Positions 48,101-63,100 of a DNA stretch of 64,000 bases are shown here, one piece after another. The notes beneath the pieces were generated by a model. The model was not told where the DNA came from and did not search any database. It worked only from the letters and a program-made list of their open reading frames with translations. Position numbers and translations under genes: made by a program. Numbering within the stretch: the first letter of the stretch is position 1; each line of letters opens with the position of its first letter. Origin of the DNA: Strigops habroptila (Eukaryota > Chordata > Aves > Psittaciformes > Psittacidae); assembly GCF_004027225.2 (NCBI RefSeq), contig NC_044283.2, positions 12,232,992 to 12,296,991 of the forward strand, written 5' to 3'.

Positions 48101-51100
48101 CAAGCTGGCAGTCCCCAGCATCTAGAGGCAGGCTGTCACTTCCAGGGAAGAACCATAAACTCCCATTTGCAACTTAACTGCCATAACCACTACGTTTAAC
48201 ATCACCTTAGTTTCACTGCAAAGAAGAATTCAGATATAATCGGCAGAGCTCTACTACAGCAGGACTCATGAAGCAGGTTGTGCTACTGCTTCCAAGAAAC
48301 TGAAAAGGGAAAAAGTATAGTAAGAAAAGAAGTTTCCACTCCAAACGCTCTGGAGTACATTTGACCTGACCCTCCAGCATGAATGGCTGTTACAGCCACT
48401 TAACAATTTCCATGTTCAGATGACACCCTTCCATCTTTTTTCTTTAAACTGGAGTTTAGTTGAAATGACAGTGACACAATGTCTGAAATAAAGGCTTCTG
48501 TGCTGAATTCCAGTAAAGAAGTCAGAGATGCAATCACTTCTGTGCAGCCTAGATCCTCAAGAATATAAAGATGATGACTGTATGATAATGTGTTCTGACA
48601 AATTGTCATCTTCTCCCAAAGAGCAAATTTCTACTTTTAAATATCAACTTGTAATTTTGCCAGCAGCCTTTGTAATTAATGAATTGAAAAAGCTGTATGA
48701 TAATGTACTTCATCAACTCCACTCAACAGTTCAATTTTGAATGTTGACTGAGCTCTCCCTTTCCAGAGGAGAGTAAGCTCAGGGAACCCACTCACCTGGA
48801 TGTGCACTAAAAGCATGGAGTGAGCTACACAGTCCTACCTACCTGTAAAATCAAGCCCTAGCTCTGCTAAAGCATTCCTCCAGGTATTGCCAAACCCCTG
48901 TTTTCCCGAGTACAGTACAATCATCCGTTAACAACGATTAACATCCCCTTTACCTGAGCCCACTTTTTGTTTCTACTTTGCATCTGAATGGCAGCAATAG
49001 ACGTGAAGAATTCTTCTGAAGGCAAGTCCTCTGGTAGCTTTGTTAAAAACTGCGCTATGTGAATGAAGTCCATTTTGGTCAAAATATCTTCAAAAAGTTT
49101 TAATATTCCCAGGGCTGTACGGAATAAGAACTCTTCTCCATCACGGCAGAACACGTCCCAGACACGACATGCCAGGTCTAGCGGCAAAGATTTGCTGTAC
49201 AATGTGAAGATCCTGAAAAACAGAACAAAACTTTCGGTGTTAATGGACGAGAAGAATATCCTGGACACCCACAGAAGCACACAGCCCCATCATCAGTAGG
49301 TTTGAGGCTTCTCAAACATTTATAACTGAATATTCATTTTTTTTAATTCCAAAATTCCTTCTATTAGTTGCAGCATACCAATACAGGAAACAATATAACA
49401 GCTATTAAGGCCTCTTGCTATCAGTCTGGGTCTCCAAGTTCAATTTTCTTGGATCACACCAGAAGAAACAATCAATATATATGGGATTATGATGGACATG
49501 CTCTGGCCACAGGCATTATTTAACTATCCCTTCAGAGTTGAGGACTGATGCAGTTTTAGCTGCAAGGAAACAAAAAGCTGAACCTTAAGACATACTGCAA
49601 AGGGAAATTTGTGCACCAGATGAAGGAGATGTGTAAATATAACTCTGTGTTCCAGGCTTGACTGACTGGCAAAGTAATGACAGCATGAGTTTTGGAGGAA
49701 AGATCCGTGTAAACTCTAGCAAGTTGAGAGAAACAGGCACGACGTCCAGAGAGAATATGCAGACAGCTGTGACAAGTTGCTGGCTCAGTGTGCTTGAATG
49801 GATGCGATCCCCAAACGGAAAAGGTAACAGTGGAAGCAAGAACCTCCTCCCTGTTGCTAAAACCGTATTTCCACTAACTGCCAAGAGCACGTCTTGCTTC
49901 ATCAAAACGCCGACAGCTTCCAGCCAGGAACCCAAAGATGCTCCCCACTCCCTCCTCTAGCCAACATTTCACTACAGGCACAGCGAGTTTTCTCTGCCAC
50001 TAGCAATGTCACTACAAGAAGCGAAGAGAACTAAGTTCCCTGGAATCCCGTTACAGTATGTCAGGGAAAAGAGTTACCGTTGGGTTTTTCCTACAGGTTT
50101 TAGAGAGAACCTCTCTCCACAGAAGCGCTGCATAACATCTCCATAAACTGCAAACAATTCTGTCTCCGGCAGAGGTCAGCAAAGCCTCAAACTGAAACAA
50201 AACCTTTCCCACATCTTGTAACACGAAATTCATGAACAGCAATTCTCTTGTGTTTAAGACTCCCTCCTAAGATCCCCAATTTCTTATTTAGGAAATTCGG
50301 GTTTACATTAAATAATACAATGGAACAGATTTACACAACCACACACTTGTGTGTGTGTATATATATAATCTCTATATAGGTATCAAATACGAGGTTATTT
50401 GAACGATGTGTTATCGACGCTTCCATGTCAATCAGGACACTTCAGGAAAATGAGAAAATATATTCACTTTACAAGCACCAAGACGGAACCAAACCATGTG
50501 CACAAATTCAGGTGCAAGTAAATTGCAAGTTTAGGATCCTCAGGGTTTTACCTTTTTTCTACCATTACATGCCATTGCAATGCTTTCTATAAAAAGTGGA
50601 AATCATTTAAATACTGTTCTCCAAAAAGCTAAATCAGAAGTATAAAAATAAGCAAAGCAGAGGTGGAGTCTGGGGGAAAAAACCCCACTATTGTTCCTGT
50701 ATGCATTTTACATACATACATGGATGTACAAGAACAGCACAAAACAAAGGTCCTTCTTTGGGTTACTGCTCATCGTGTTTTGGAGACTTTGCCTACTCTT
50801 TCAACATTTCTGTTCAGTGAAACACCATATAAACACATCTCGCTACAGAATACCTACACAGCAGAACTCACACCTTTTGTCTATACACACACACATGCAC
50901 AGGAAGCAGCAACAGCTTTTCCATTTAAAAAGACCAGTGTAATAGGAAGCAATTCGACCGAGTCCTTTCCTGGTCACCAAGTAGCAGGGAAACACTCAGC
51001 CAGGAACTAGTCCTGGTATAGATAAGTAACAATGGCTGCTTTTTTTGGATCTGGTTTTATTCACAAAAGCTATTATTCAGGTCTAACCTAAATAGCCCAT

Positions 51101-54100
51101 GTGTATTACAGCCGCAACTGTGCAGAAAATTAACTGTCAGAAGAAACAGTCAGAACTATTTATTAGAACGCTACTTATTGTAAGAAAAGATTTACTCATC
51201 AAAAAAGCTGTCACATCAAATAAGGTAGTTGACATTGATCTCTTCACAATCTGGAAGGAAGTGCAATTTGCAGGAAATTCGCAAGGCAATTCACTTCCAT
51301 TAATACCAGCATGGAATTAAATGCATCAAGCCCCGAGAATGGAGACTGGGCCCCCTAGAAAAAGCACTGAAACAACAGTAGGAATCATCATTACTGCAAA
51401 GAACAGAAACAGCATTTGCTCCCTTCCAGCATTTCCTACTGAAAGACATTTTCTATTAGACATCTGAGCTACTGATGTGAAACCCAGCTGAAATTTATTA
51501 TAGCAATAAAGCAGCTGCTGGACTAACACAGCTACAGCAGCTCTCAGCAGCACGAGCACCCTACTCGTGCGTGATCTGCTCGCACTGTACTGCGGGATGA
51601 TGTTCTGTCTGCAGCTCTCTTACTGTGAGTCCCAGGTGCAGACAGCGCAGCTCATCAGCACAGAGATGTCCACTGCCAGAGTAACGTGAATGCAGGCTAC
51701 CGGCTGCTTTCTGTTTGGAAGAGGGGAAAAAATAAACGAAGTGCCAGATGCTCCTGTTCCTCCCAGTCCTGCTTACGATCAAAGTGTGCTTTGAGGTAGA
51801 TGCATGAAATCCTGGCTGGTTTGCTACTCACAGGGAGAGTGTATGATCATAATGTTACACGAAAACAAACCACTGTTACCATGATAATCACAAGCTCTGT
51901 GTTTTCTTTCCTTTGTTCCTTTTGTCCCCCCTTTTTATCCTCTTTTCTTTCTTTTTTAATTAAAAAGTCTTCATAAGCTATTGTTAGCAACAGCAATGAA
52001 CACAGCTATGCCAGATTTTGGACTGACAACTCATACTGCATATCTGATCTTATATATTCTTTTCCCATGTCTGTAACTGTACAAAAATATTTCTGCAACT
52101 TCTGAGTTAAGTTGTGGGAACTGATGAACTAATTCAGGACCTTCTGGATCCTCCCTCCTTCATCCTGGTATGAGTTTTTAGTTGTTACATTTTGTATTGT
52201 TACATCTGTTTTGAGACAAAGACTGCATCTTTCTATGTGCTCATGCATTGCTTTATTGTAGAGTGCCATCTCTGTTCCCATTAGCACCTTCAGAGTTATT
52301 GCAGTAGGCTTGTTGGTAACAGTTTATTTAGTACAATTTTAGAATCATTACAGTTGAAAAGTGGAAGCATTTACTTTGTTCCTTATTAGGAAAACGAAAA
52401 CTGAAATACTATGTACTATAGAATACTGACTGCAACAGAGCAACTTCTTAGCACTCAGCAAACCTGACTGCATTGTAAAATGTATCAATAGAATACAAAT
52501 ACTGTGTGAGCTTCTGAGCAATTTCCAGTCAGAAGCACCCAAAAGCCCTGCTCTCTCACCCAGGACTATGTGGCAGTGCAGCATTTCACTTGGTTCCACC
52601 TGCAGTGACATAAGGATGAGCACACTGTAAATTGGGCTGAAGGCCAGTAAGAACTCCAGTCAAAAAAATCAGGATGTCACCAGAAACCTCTGGACAGAAT
52701 TACAGTCCAGTTTGGTTTGAAAAGGAGGCATGCATCTAAAACATCACCTTAAACTTCTTTTTTTGGGGGGTGGAGAGTTACTGGCATGACATGGGACTAT
52801 GTTTCTCTTGATGTAACAGAGAGCAAGCTTATGAATACTTCACTAGTAAGTGCCTACTACAAACATCCACGTAGAGTGGCTTGGACCTTTATCATAACAA
52901 GCAAATGGTGTCAATGGAAAGTTAATATTCACGGAGCACAATCACAGTCAATGTGATACTGAAGAACCACTGATCGATCCATCAGTACAAACAAAGCCCT
53001 TGGCTATAATTATTGCCCAAATCATTTTTCTGAGTAGGGATAAAGAGGTGTTTGTATAGTAGCAGCGGGCCATAAATAGACAGCATGTGGCCTTTGCAAC
53101 GCCACATTGTGCTCTGCTCACAAGAGCCTGCGCTACCTCAGCTGACAGAGCCGCGAGGCCAAAGCTGGGCTATGCAGACACACCATTTCCCCTCTACTCT
53201 CTGTGAACCTGGCTGCACGTTGTCTTCACATCTCTCACAACTGATTCCCTTTATATTCTCCAAAAAAAGTAACAACCTGTGTACCTTTTGAATTCTTTCC
53301 GTGCGATTGATCAGTTGAAGTTTGGGCTTGAAGCACATGGGTCTTTTTTAAGAGATGCCTTACATCTGGCAGGGACCCACTGATGATCATGCCACTGTAC
53401 CTTTTAATTAAGTCCTTAAGTCCTTGGCATTTTCCTATCACAGAAGCAGTGGTGGAACAGAACTGATGGGGGGCTCCCCTTCCCAAATCCTCTGCCAGCC
53501 CCAAGAAACCCCAGAGCAGCACTGCATCACCTGCATAGCTGGGCCCATCTGTATGCACAGCATTTCTTCTTCTTGGAACGTATCTCTTCACAAATGATTT
53601 AAGCATTCCGATTTTACTGCTGTTCCCTGCGGCACAGCTTACAGGAAGCAGCACAAAGGAGCCTAGTTGATACCACTGGAATTACTGCAGGAGCAGGAGG
53701 GTTTCCCAGCAACTGGTCTGTGCAGCACTGGCTACTGGAGCCCTCCCAGAGCTGGCACCAACTGAGATTTACTGCACACATGCCTGCACAGTAACCATGC
53801 CAGCCAGCGGGATAGCAGCAGGCATCCCTTTGTTGCTCAGAACAAACGTGCATTTAAATAAAAGTAATGTTGTTAGAGCAAGGCTGTTTGAGAGAGATTT
53901 CTACCTACAACCAAAAGGTCTGTCTATTCAGAGAGACACTGTACTATATTCTTCCCTGACTTCAAACACACTGAAACCACATTCTTATCTTTCGGGAAGC
54001 AGTTCTGTTTTTAAGGGAGCAGTATCTGTACTACAGCAAATTCACTGTCAGCCATGAGCCACAGACAACCTTGGAAACAACATTTTCCAAAGTCCTTAGC

Positions 54101-57100
54101 ACTCACTTGCTAGAACACAGACCCACATGATTTTTCCTTCCATCTTTTCTTTATTACATCCTGGAAGTAATGGAAGGACAGCACATATAAAGCCCAATTT
54201 GCTAAGTTACCAGTGCCTGTTAAAAAGAAAATAAATCTGCTTCCTACAGGAAAAAAGTATTTTAAAGTAGAAAGTATATATATATAAAAAAAATATATGT
54301 ATATATAAAGTATATACACACATACATATATACACATGCACATACATATTTAAATGATACCCAAATCTTACACAGTTAAATACATCTCCACTGTCTAACA
54401 AAACTGAAGAGAGTGGGACAAGCTGTCTAACTGGAGATGTGTTAAAAAAGTTGAATATAGGATTGGGCAGGACCACCTCAGCTAGCCTACCTTCCCGTGC
54501 ACATTCTGGTGTGGTGACTCTCTAGGGATGGGGAAGAACACAGCAAATTGTCCCTGGGATTAAAATAAACAGCTTTAGTATAGATGTGGGCAGTCAGCGA
54601 GAAATGCTGAGGGTTGTCAGTCCATCGGTACAAAGCCCTTGAGAAGCTCCATCCACAACCACTCCTGACAAGTTTCCTTCAAGTGCTCTTGACGATACCC
54701 ACAAAGGAGCGCAAGGGGGGCCCGATGTGCCCCCCACACTCAGACTTCAACACTTCAGTGCTTTGCTCATAAGTCAGCTACTGTCTGCCTTTTTTTTTGT
54801 AACCTACAAATGTGCTCGAAGAGAACAACTGGCCACATAAATGTTTACTCAAGAAAATACAGTAAAGACTAGTCTGTCAAAGCAAAACTCCTGAGGGGAA
54901 TGTAAACCTTCAACCTGTTGTCAGAACAGTCTTTTTCTAAACCTCCAAGTTCTGGTGTTGTTCCTCAGGATTTCTTCTTTACAATGTAAGCTCAAAGTTA
55001 TACAATGCATTGCTATTACTGTGCCTGCACCATGAAGACACTTGGTTTTAGTCTCTCCTACATAAAAAACCCACCTTAGTTGCACCAGCATCATATTAAA
55101 CTAGTAATTAATTAAAAAGATTATAACCTGGTGATTTTAATGTTGTCTATCTAGTTACTCTCCAGCACATTTATAGTCTTCCTATTCTGATATCCCTTTT
55201 ATTCAATTGCTTCCTCCACACACAGGCTTTTCACAACATTGTCTGAGGCAATGTAATTTCAACATCTTTCCTGTTATCATTGAACATACCAGCCTCTGCT
55301 CCCTTCCATCCTATTCCAGGATTTTTTCTAGCATCTTCCTGCTCTATGTATAGATCTAATTCAGTTTAATATTCTCAACCTTCAGTCATAAAAATCCTTC
55401 CAATGCGATTTCTCCCATCACATACTGGGAGAAATGAGCCTATCCATTACACACACTCTCATTCTCCTACTCATCTTGCATTAAAATTTAATCCCAGTGT
55501 AAAAGCCAAGTCAAACACAGCCCAAGTTATACTATCCTCTGTGTAAGAGGCATACAGAAAACAAGGAACTCAAGCAAAGGCAGCAGGAGGCCCGTCTGGA
55601 TGAAGAAGAACCTCCTGACAACACTCAAATATAAAAAGGAAGCACACAAGATGCTGAAGGAGGGGCAGATGACCCTGAAAAATGTAGACATTGCCTGAGT
55701 ATGCAGAGAAGGGGCTAGGAAATCCAAAGCCCATCTGGAGTTGAGCCTGGCAATGGATGTTAAGGACAATGAGAAGGGCTTTCCCTACGTCAGCAGAAAA
55801 AAAGACTCAGGAAAATATGAGCCCGTTGCTGAATAGGGCAAGGAACCTGGTGACGAAGCACATGCAGAACTGCCTTCTGCACCTCAGCCTTAATGAGAAC
55901 ACTTGCCTTCAGGAATCCCTGGTCCTCCAGAGCAGTGGGAAAACCTAGTGCAAGGAAGCCCTACCCCTAGGTGGAGGAAGAGCACTTTAAGGAACATGCA
56001 AACAAACTGGGCATATACAAGTGCATGGGACTGTCTGCTGTCATTGTGAAGCCACTCTCAATTATCTTTGAAAGACCCCAGTGATCAGGGGAGGTTCCTG
56101 ACGACTTGAAGAAAACAAATGGGTTTTCTATCTTCAAGAAGTAGGATCCAAGTAACTACAGGCTGGTCAGTCTCACCTCCATCCCAAAAGTAATAGAAGA
56201 AAAATTCCTGGTTATCACTTCAAAACATAGGATGGCAAAAAAGGTGATTGGGAGAAGTCAGCATGGATTTATGAAAGCAAAATCATACCTGATCAACCTG
56301 ACAGCCTTCTACAATATGAGATGACTGGCTTGGTGGATGAGGGGACACCAGTGGATGTTTATCTTGATGTCAGCAAGGTTTTCAACACTGTATCCCATAA
56401 AATCCTTGTTGATGAACTGATGAAGAATAGACTAGACAAATGGACAGTGAGGTGGACTGAAAAGTGGCTGGAACTGCCAAGTTCAGAAAGTTGCCATTAG
56501 TGGTATGAAGTACAGCTTCAAGCCACTCCACTGGCAGAGTACTCCAGCGTTGATACTCATCCAGCCTTGTAAATACCTCCATTAAGGACCTAGATGATGG
56601 ATCAGACTGTACCCTCAGTGAGTTTGCAGGGGATACAAAGCCGGGAGGAGTGGTTGATACACCACTCCACAGGGACCCTGCGACACTGGAGAAATGAACC
56701 AACATGAGTCTCATGAAGTTCAACAAAGGGAAATGCCAAGTCCTGCACCCGGGAAGGAAATAAGGCCAGGCACCAGTACATGTGGGAAGCCAACAGACTG
56801 CAATGCAGCAGCTTTGCAGAAAAGGAACAGAGGTCCTGGTGAACAACATGTTAAATGTAAGCCAGCACTGTGCTTTTGCAGCAAAGAACATCCACAAACT
56901 CCCGGGCTGCATTAAGAACAGCACTGCCAGCAGGCTAAGGCAGGTCATCCATCTACTCAGCACTGGTGAACCAGCTCTGGGCTTCCCAGAACAAGAAAAG
57001 ACAGATATACTGGAGCAAGTCCATCTTGCCATGAATATGATTAAAGGCTTGGAGCACCTGGTGCACAGGGAAAGCTGGTACTGTTTAACCTGATGAAGAG

Positions 57101-60100
57101 ACAGCTTGGACCTAAATGTGTAGAAACACTTGACAGGAGGGCTTAAGGAAAACAGAGACACACTCTTCTTGTATCCAGTGAAAGGACAAGAGCCAACAGG
57201 CACAAACTGAAATACAGGAAATTCCATTTAAATGTAAGAAAATAAAAGCTTGTTCACTGCGAGGGTGGTTGAACACTGGAACAGAGTTGCCTGGAGAGGC
57301 TGTGGAGTCTCTTGCCTTGGACATACTCAAAACCCAAGCGGACGAAGTCCTGAGCAACCTGCTCTAGTTGACCCTGCTTTGAGCAGTGGGTTTAGACTAT
57401 ATGATCTCCAGAGGTCGCTTCCAACGGCCCCAGCAATTCTATGATCCTATGAAAACTCACATATTCAAACTTCAAGCTGTTGAATTGGACTGAATTATGC
57501 TAAACAGATTTCTGTCTAATGGATCAACAACATGTTCAGTGCCAACAAGTAGGTCTTAAAAATCAGGGTACCAAGAGTTCAGTTCAGGTGGAATTGCATT
57601 AACAAACAGCACAAATGTTCTCCAAAGTAATACCACATGAATCTCAGAAAAACACACAGTTACTACTGGGAATTTAATCTTTTACTGAAGGTATTTAGTC
57701 AGATACCCGAGGACAGGAGAAGTTGTCAACAACTTTAGGGCAAACCAAGTTTTCACAAAAGATTACATATCCTCCCACACCAGTCATGCTTGGTGAGAAG
57801 AAACGTTTTAGCTGCCCCAAACCAGCCTGATAGGCACAAATGCAAACACTCTGTTTGGAGTTCCTTATACTGCACTGAAATTTGGCAGGAGTGCAAATAA
57901 GATCATTGTCTTTTCTTCTCTCTCAGGAAAAACGTTCTAATTACACTGGAACTAAAAGGGAAGGTAGTTTCACCAAATAAAAAGATTGTAATTGCCTATT
58001 TGCTAAGGGGAATAGCTGCAGTAATTAAAAACATGCCCTTTAGCTATTCAACTGAGCTATGTCAATCAAGATCAGTTTTCAGACAACCCATACTGGGATC
58101 CTCTAAACGGGATCCGGGACCACCTAACATGAGTAACATACAGCCTAAGAGCCATAGTTCATCCTGCCAAAAGCCGAAGTGCTTGCTTTTCTGTAGCTTC
58201 TAGCTTTTTGTTGTACGGAGAAACGTCTTAACTCCTCTCCTGTTCTGTGCAGGCAGAAAACAATGCATTCTGAATGCCAGACTAGCAATACTTTCTGGAT
58301 ATATACCCCTGGGACACACCTGCACAGGGAATAGAAAAACAGATTTTTCTCAGAAGATCAATCTAAATATGCATTAAATATGGATAAGCACTGCTATACA
58401 GCTGTATTTCAAAACAGGCTTCAAACTCAACACAAGTACAACAATAGAGGTTAGGCAAACACTAAACATCACAGGTGTATGTGGGAATGATGTGGATTGA
58501 CAGCTCAAGTACTGAACAAAAGGTAAAGTCTTTAACTTAAAAGAACACTAAGACAGGTAAGAGCACTCCAGCTTCTGTCCTGAACACTGACACAGAGCTA
58601 TATGGTAGTATGCACATGAGTAATTACATTTTCAAAGCCTTACCAATCAATCAGATAGATGTCTGGTGTCAAGTTATTCTTTTTGAAGTGAGCAAATAAC
58701 TTTGGCAGGTTTTCTTCAAAGAATACCTCAAATGCGGCAAAGTAAGTCAACATCTGGGAAACAGAATGGGGAGAAAAACAAACAGCTGTATTATTAATAG
58801 GCTTAAATGCATTATCCGTTGTTCAGTTAATGCTCTTCAAAAATAGGATCCTATGAATTCCATGATACCATGAAGAGCTAAACGTTTACATAAAGGACAG
58901 CATCTGCAAGCACAAAGAGTTTAAGATCCACTCGATATACCATTCTCATACTGAACAATATAATTACTGGTTTGGGTCTTGGCCAGCTTCCTTTGGAAAG
59001 AAAAACACCAGCAGGAGAGAAGTTATTTGCTGATTTCTCAGAATAATTATAACAGAATGGTGCTTTATGCCTGTGGCAGTAATTTAATATTCTACTGAAT
59101 GAAATCCAAGGCCCAATGGATTATAAAATGAAATATGAAACTAAAATAATTTAATAGTCCACAGCAAGAGTGAAAAGTCCACTTGGGTCCAGTTATAAAC
59201 CATATTACAATAGCAAAGATTCTTTTATACCATACATTTTAAAATTAGGTAATCACAGAATCAGACATTTCCATTGCAAAGAAGAAGAGTTGAAGTTCAC
59301 GCCAAGAGGGAGAGATGAAGTTCACACAGAAAAGCCAAAGATCGGGACAAAACACCAATGCAAGAGAAACAGACTGTAACTCCCACCTGATACCGTAACC
59401 CCTAAAGCTGTATTGTTTTTAACACTAACGCTTTCATGTTTTAGAATTTGAATATTTAGGTTAAATTTCATAACAGAGGGCATGGAAAATCTTCCAATCC
59501 AACTAAGAGTTAAAAACAAAAGGCTTTTTAGCTCCCTCACCCTTCTTCTTAATAATATAGGGAGGAAAGTTAAGCAAAGTCCTTGAATGATTCAGTAATT
59601 TTAACATCCCAGTGAAAGCAATAAAGAATGGCTGTGATTCTTGTTCTTCAGTTTTATCAGCATGATTCTCCCCAAACCACCACGACAGTAAAAGAGGAGC
59701 TTTCTGGAGCCTTTTGTCTGAAATCCTTTGAAAGGATGACAGATTTGTTTCCCAGCATCTTAATGTCCTTACAGATTTGTCTCCTGTTTCATCTGAACGA
59801 GGTGGCAGATGGTGGAAGACCTTCACTCACAGTGGCAAATAAAAAATTGAGCCTGGCACTCAGTAGGTGTTTAAGGCTTAAAAGCCAACCAGAGATGGGT
59901 GCATGCTACAAGAACAGTACAAAGTACTGTAAAACCTCTGAACCATCAGGTACTGAGAAACAGCTTCATGGCAAATGTGACACCAGAAATCTAGAAACCC
60001 ACTTTTACAGAACTGTACAACTGAAACAGCTTCCCAACATGGATCTTTAAAAGCATGAGGTCCAATCATTGCATCAGATCTGTGAGTGTACAACAGAAGG

Positions 60101-63100
60101 AAGCAGGTAATGCAATGGACATCTCCAAAGGGATCTTACGTGCTAGCACCACAGTAAGAGAGTTCTACAAAGGCATTTCGGAAGTGCTTTAGAGAAGGGA
60201 CCTTAAACCTAACTGCTCTAATCACATCTATTGATAGCAATGCAGGCAGCTCTATTACAAATGCAGCAGCAGTTCAGGTATTTCTCTTGATCAAATCAAC
60301 ATTCAATAAGACATTTATTCAGCAGTAATTAAAAAAGAATAATCCAGTTTAATGATACTGTACCCAACAAAAGAAGTAAGGATAAATCAGTATAAATTAC
60401 TGTCATTTCCACAACTAACTTATCTGGTCTTAGTTTTTTCATTAGCTCTTAAGACAAATGAGCACAAAACAATGAGGGTAGGCAGCAGATCAGTACATTA
60501 ACCACAGGAAGCCAGAACTGTCTCACTCTGTGTCACTTCTCTGTTTGAAATACTAGGTACAAAGTTTTCCTTGCGGTGTTAATCACGGCTTTGTAATTTC
60601 ACAGTGTGTTAATATTATTATTTGTATCACCATCTCTACTCTCCTGTAAGCATCCATTTACCATGTAGCCTCTACTTAGCCAGGCTAATAGAATTAAAAC
60701 GTCACTATCCAGAAGCATACAAAACCCCACTGTTTTAGCCAAACACACCGCCCCCCCAAAAAAAATCTTATTCTAGCAAATTTAATTCCAAAATCATCTT
60801 CACAAGAACCATCTTTACACACTGAATGCACAAACATGTCCTCCTTTTCCAAGTACAGTAACGGAGATGAATGATACTGCTTCTAGCAATGCTGTCTGTG
60901 CTGTGCTCTATCTCCCCACGGGCGTTTACAACTGATGAGATTCAGGGGCTGCAACAGGGAATGGCACACTGCTTTTCCAGCAGGAAGTACCGACAGGATC
61001 CCTAGTGTCTTACTGTTTAAGCAGCAAAAGAGATTGTTGTTAATGTCATTCATTCCCTTGCTTCACTCCTCCCATGTGAACTCCTGAGAAGCAGATCCTA
61101 TTTTCATAGTGTTAAAATGTAAATAATGGAGAAAAACAATGCCATGTATTTTACAAAAGAACACTTTAAAGGTAAATAAAAACAAATTTCAGCAGATATG
61201 TCTTATTTTGCTAGGGTACACAGGTAGTCCAGCGTACATGCTAGCAAGGAATTTGAGAGACTACAGAAAGAATCAGGCAACCAGCTGCCACTGAAAATCA
61301 GGGGGTTCTGCCCATCCGATTCCCCCAGGCTCCTCTTCAAATGCAACTGCTACAATAAGAGATGGGAAACCTGGTTCTCCCTGCAGCAGTCTATTTTTAG
61401 CAAGCTATTAGTTAGGATAAAAGCACCTTCAAGGCACTCGGAATATTAAGGTGTTTTCAGCTTTCAACTACAGTGCTCAATTTTAAAACACCTACAATAA
61501 TGTTCTCATCACTATTCTTTGAGGATCATAAAATAGCAGCTGAACAGTTTCATTTACCTGCCTGTTCAAAAAGGTTCTTGGGGTGGGTTTTGGTTTGGGG
61601 TTTTTTGAGGGGGTGTGAGTGTGTGTGTTGTTGGGTTTTTTGTTTATCAAGCTTTAAAATGATTTAAAATAAATCCTGATCTCTCCAAGCTACTGAGCCC
61701 ATTGGTTTTTACCTTTACTTAAACTCTCCCTATACATACCCACAGCATGTTGATAACAGTTTTCTTGCATACTTACAAGGCCATGGTCCACACGGAAAAA
61801 TGCCATCTGACAGGGTTTATTTAAAAGGTTAGAAAAAGCAATGAAGGCATCTGCAGTATCCAAGTTCAAGATCAATACTGCTGCTATGAACGACATGCCC
61901 TGTACCTGAAGAAAGGAGAAGTGTTACCATTCAGCAATAACTGTATTCTTCCAAGAATGCTGCCTCATTTTCTCCTTGTAATCACTAGTGTTAAATGCAC
62001 TCTTGCTGCTGCTGAAGTCTGTGAAATGTTCAGAAAGGCAGGATTTTTTAACCCACTTGACCCTTTGGTATTGCATTTCAGAGCATGGAAGTCCCCACAT
62101 TGCCTCCTCTCAAGGAGTAAAGGCACCTCTAAGTAAAACTCCTAAGACAGGCTAGGCTGACAGCACTTTTGAATATGCAGAAGAAAGATGTTTTTACAGA
62201 ATAAGCTGTTTATAAGTAATTCCTCTTCTCCCAAAGACAGGTCATCTATGCCCTTATTTGTGGAAAGCTGTCCTAGGACATTAGAGACAAAGCCTGCTCT
62301 TTCCTTTTTCAATCAATTACCAGCAGTTACAGACAACTGCAGTGACTCATTCAACAAGCAGCACCATTACAAGATTAAGCTCTTGTTCCATTTACAATGA
62401 GATCATGATGTTGTTGCATTTTTCTACAGAGTATGCTATGGAATCAGTGCTGAATCCAGGCAAAGCTCGCTCGCTCACTCAGGCTGTGGTGCTGCCACTG
62501 CAGAGTCACACGGACCAAGGTGTGACAGTCTGTCCTGCAAACCTGAGGAACAAGTTCCTTCCCAACACAACAGGTTCCATGCCAAATGAAGCACACCACC
62601 TGGCCCGTGCTGCTTCTGGCTTCCCTGCAGTCATGTTCAGCAGCTTTTTCCCAAGCATCACATGCTACTCTCAGAATAGGAACACTACCTTTCTACATCT
62701 GCCATCTCGAAAACAACTGCTCCCAAATAAAGAATAAGCTCATATATATATATATATGTGTATATATATCCCTGCCCTGGGAAAAAAAATCTAAATGAAT
62801 TATCTGAAATCTACTCAGTCCTCTCATAATCACTACTTCAAATGCTTTAAGGAAGCTCACATAGCCTTCATGGGCATTGCTCTGAAGACAGTTCCAGAAG
62901 CTCACAGTGCTAAGACACAGAAATACGTGCCAAAAGGAGTAAAATACCCAACAGAAGAGTCTCAGTGAGACTGCCATTAGGAACAGTATGTACTTCAAAG
63001 GACCAAGTTTAACTACATCTTCTCTTTTGACTCTAAGTATGTACTTTTGAGTACAAATATGTACTTCTGAGTTTTCCAATTAACCTGTTAAGAAGTTTAA

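Larger units (their letters stand above)
49213..58643 (-). other. TBC1D14 9.4-kb intron
   Basis: The largest intron in the window. It holds AT/GT microsatellites at 50347-50368 and 54274-54349 and a 1.9-kb antisense CR1 at 55578-57452. No additional exon was recognised. Confidence 0.8.

Noticed and set aside
54110-54343. Tyr/Ile/Val-rich minus-strand frame that looks like membrane segments
   Set aside because: Produced by translation of the AT/AC microsatellite.
56382-57227. 281-codon frame on the minus strand
   Set aside because: It is the exact reverse strand of the CR1 reverse-transcriptase region; no independent domain, splice site or codon evidence.
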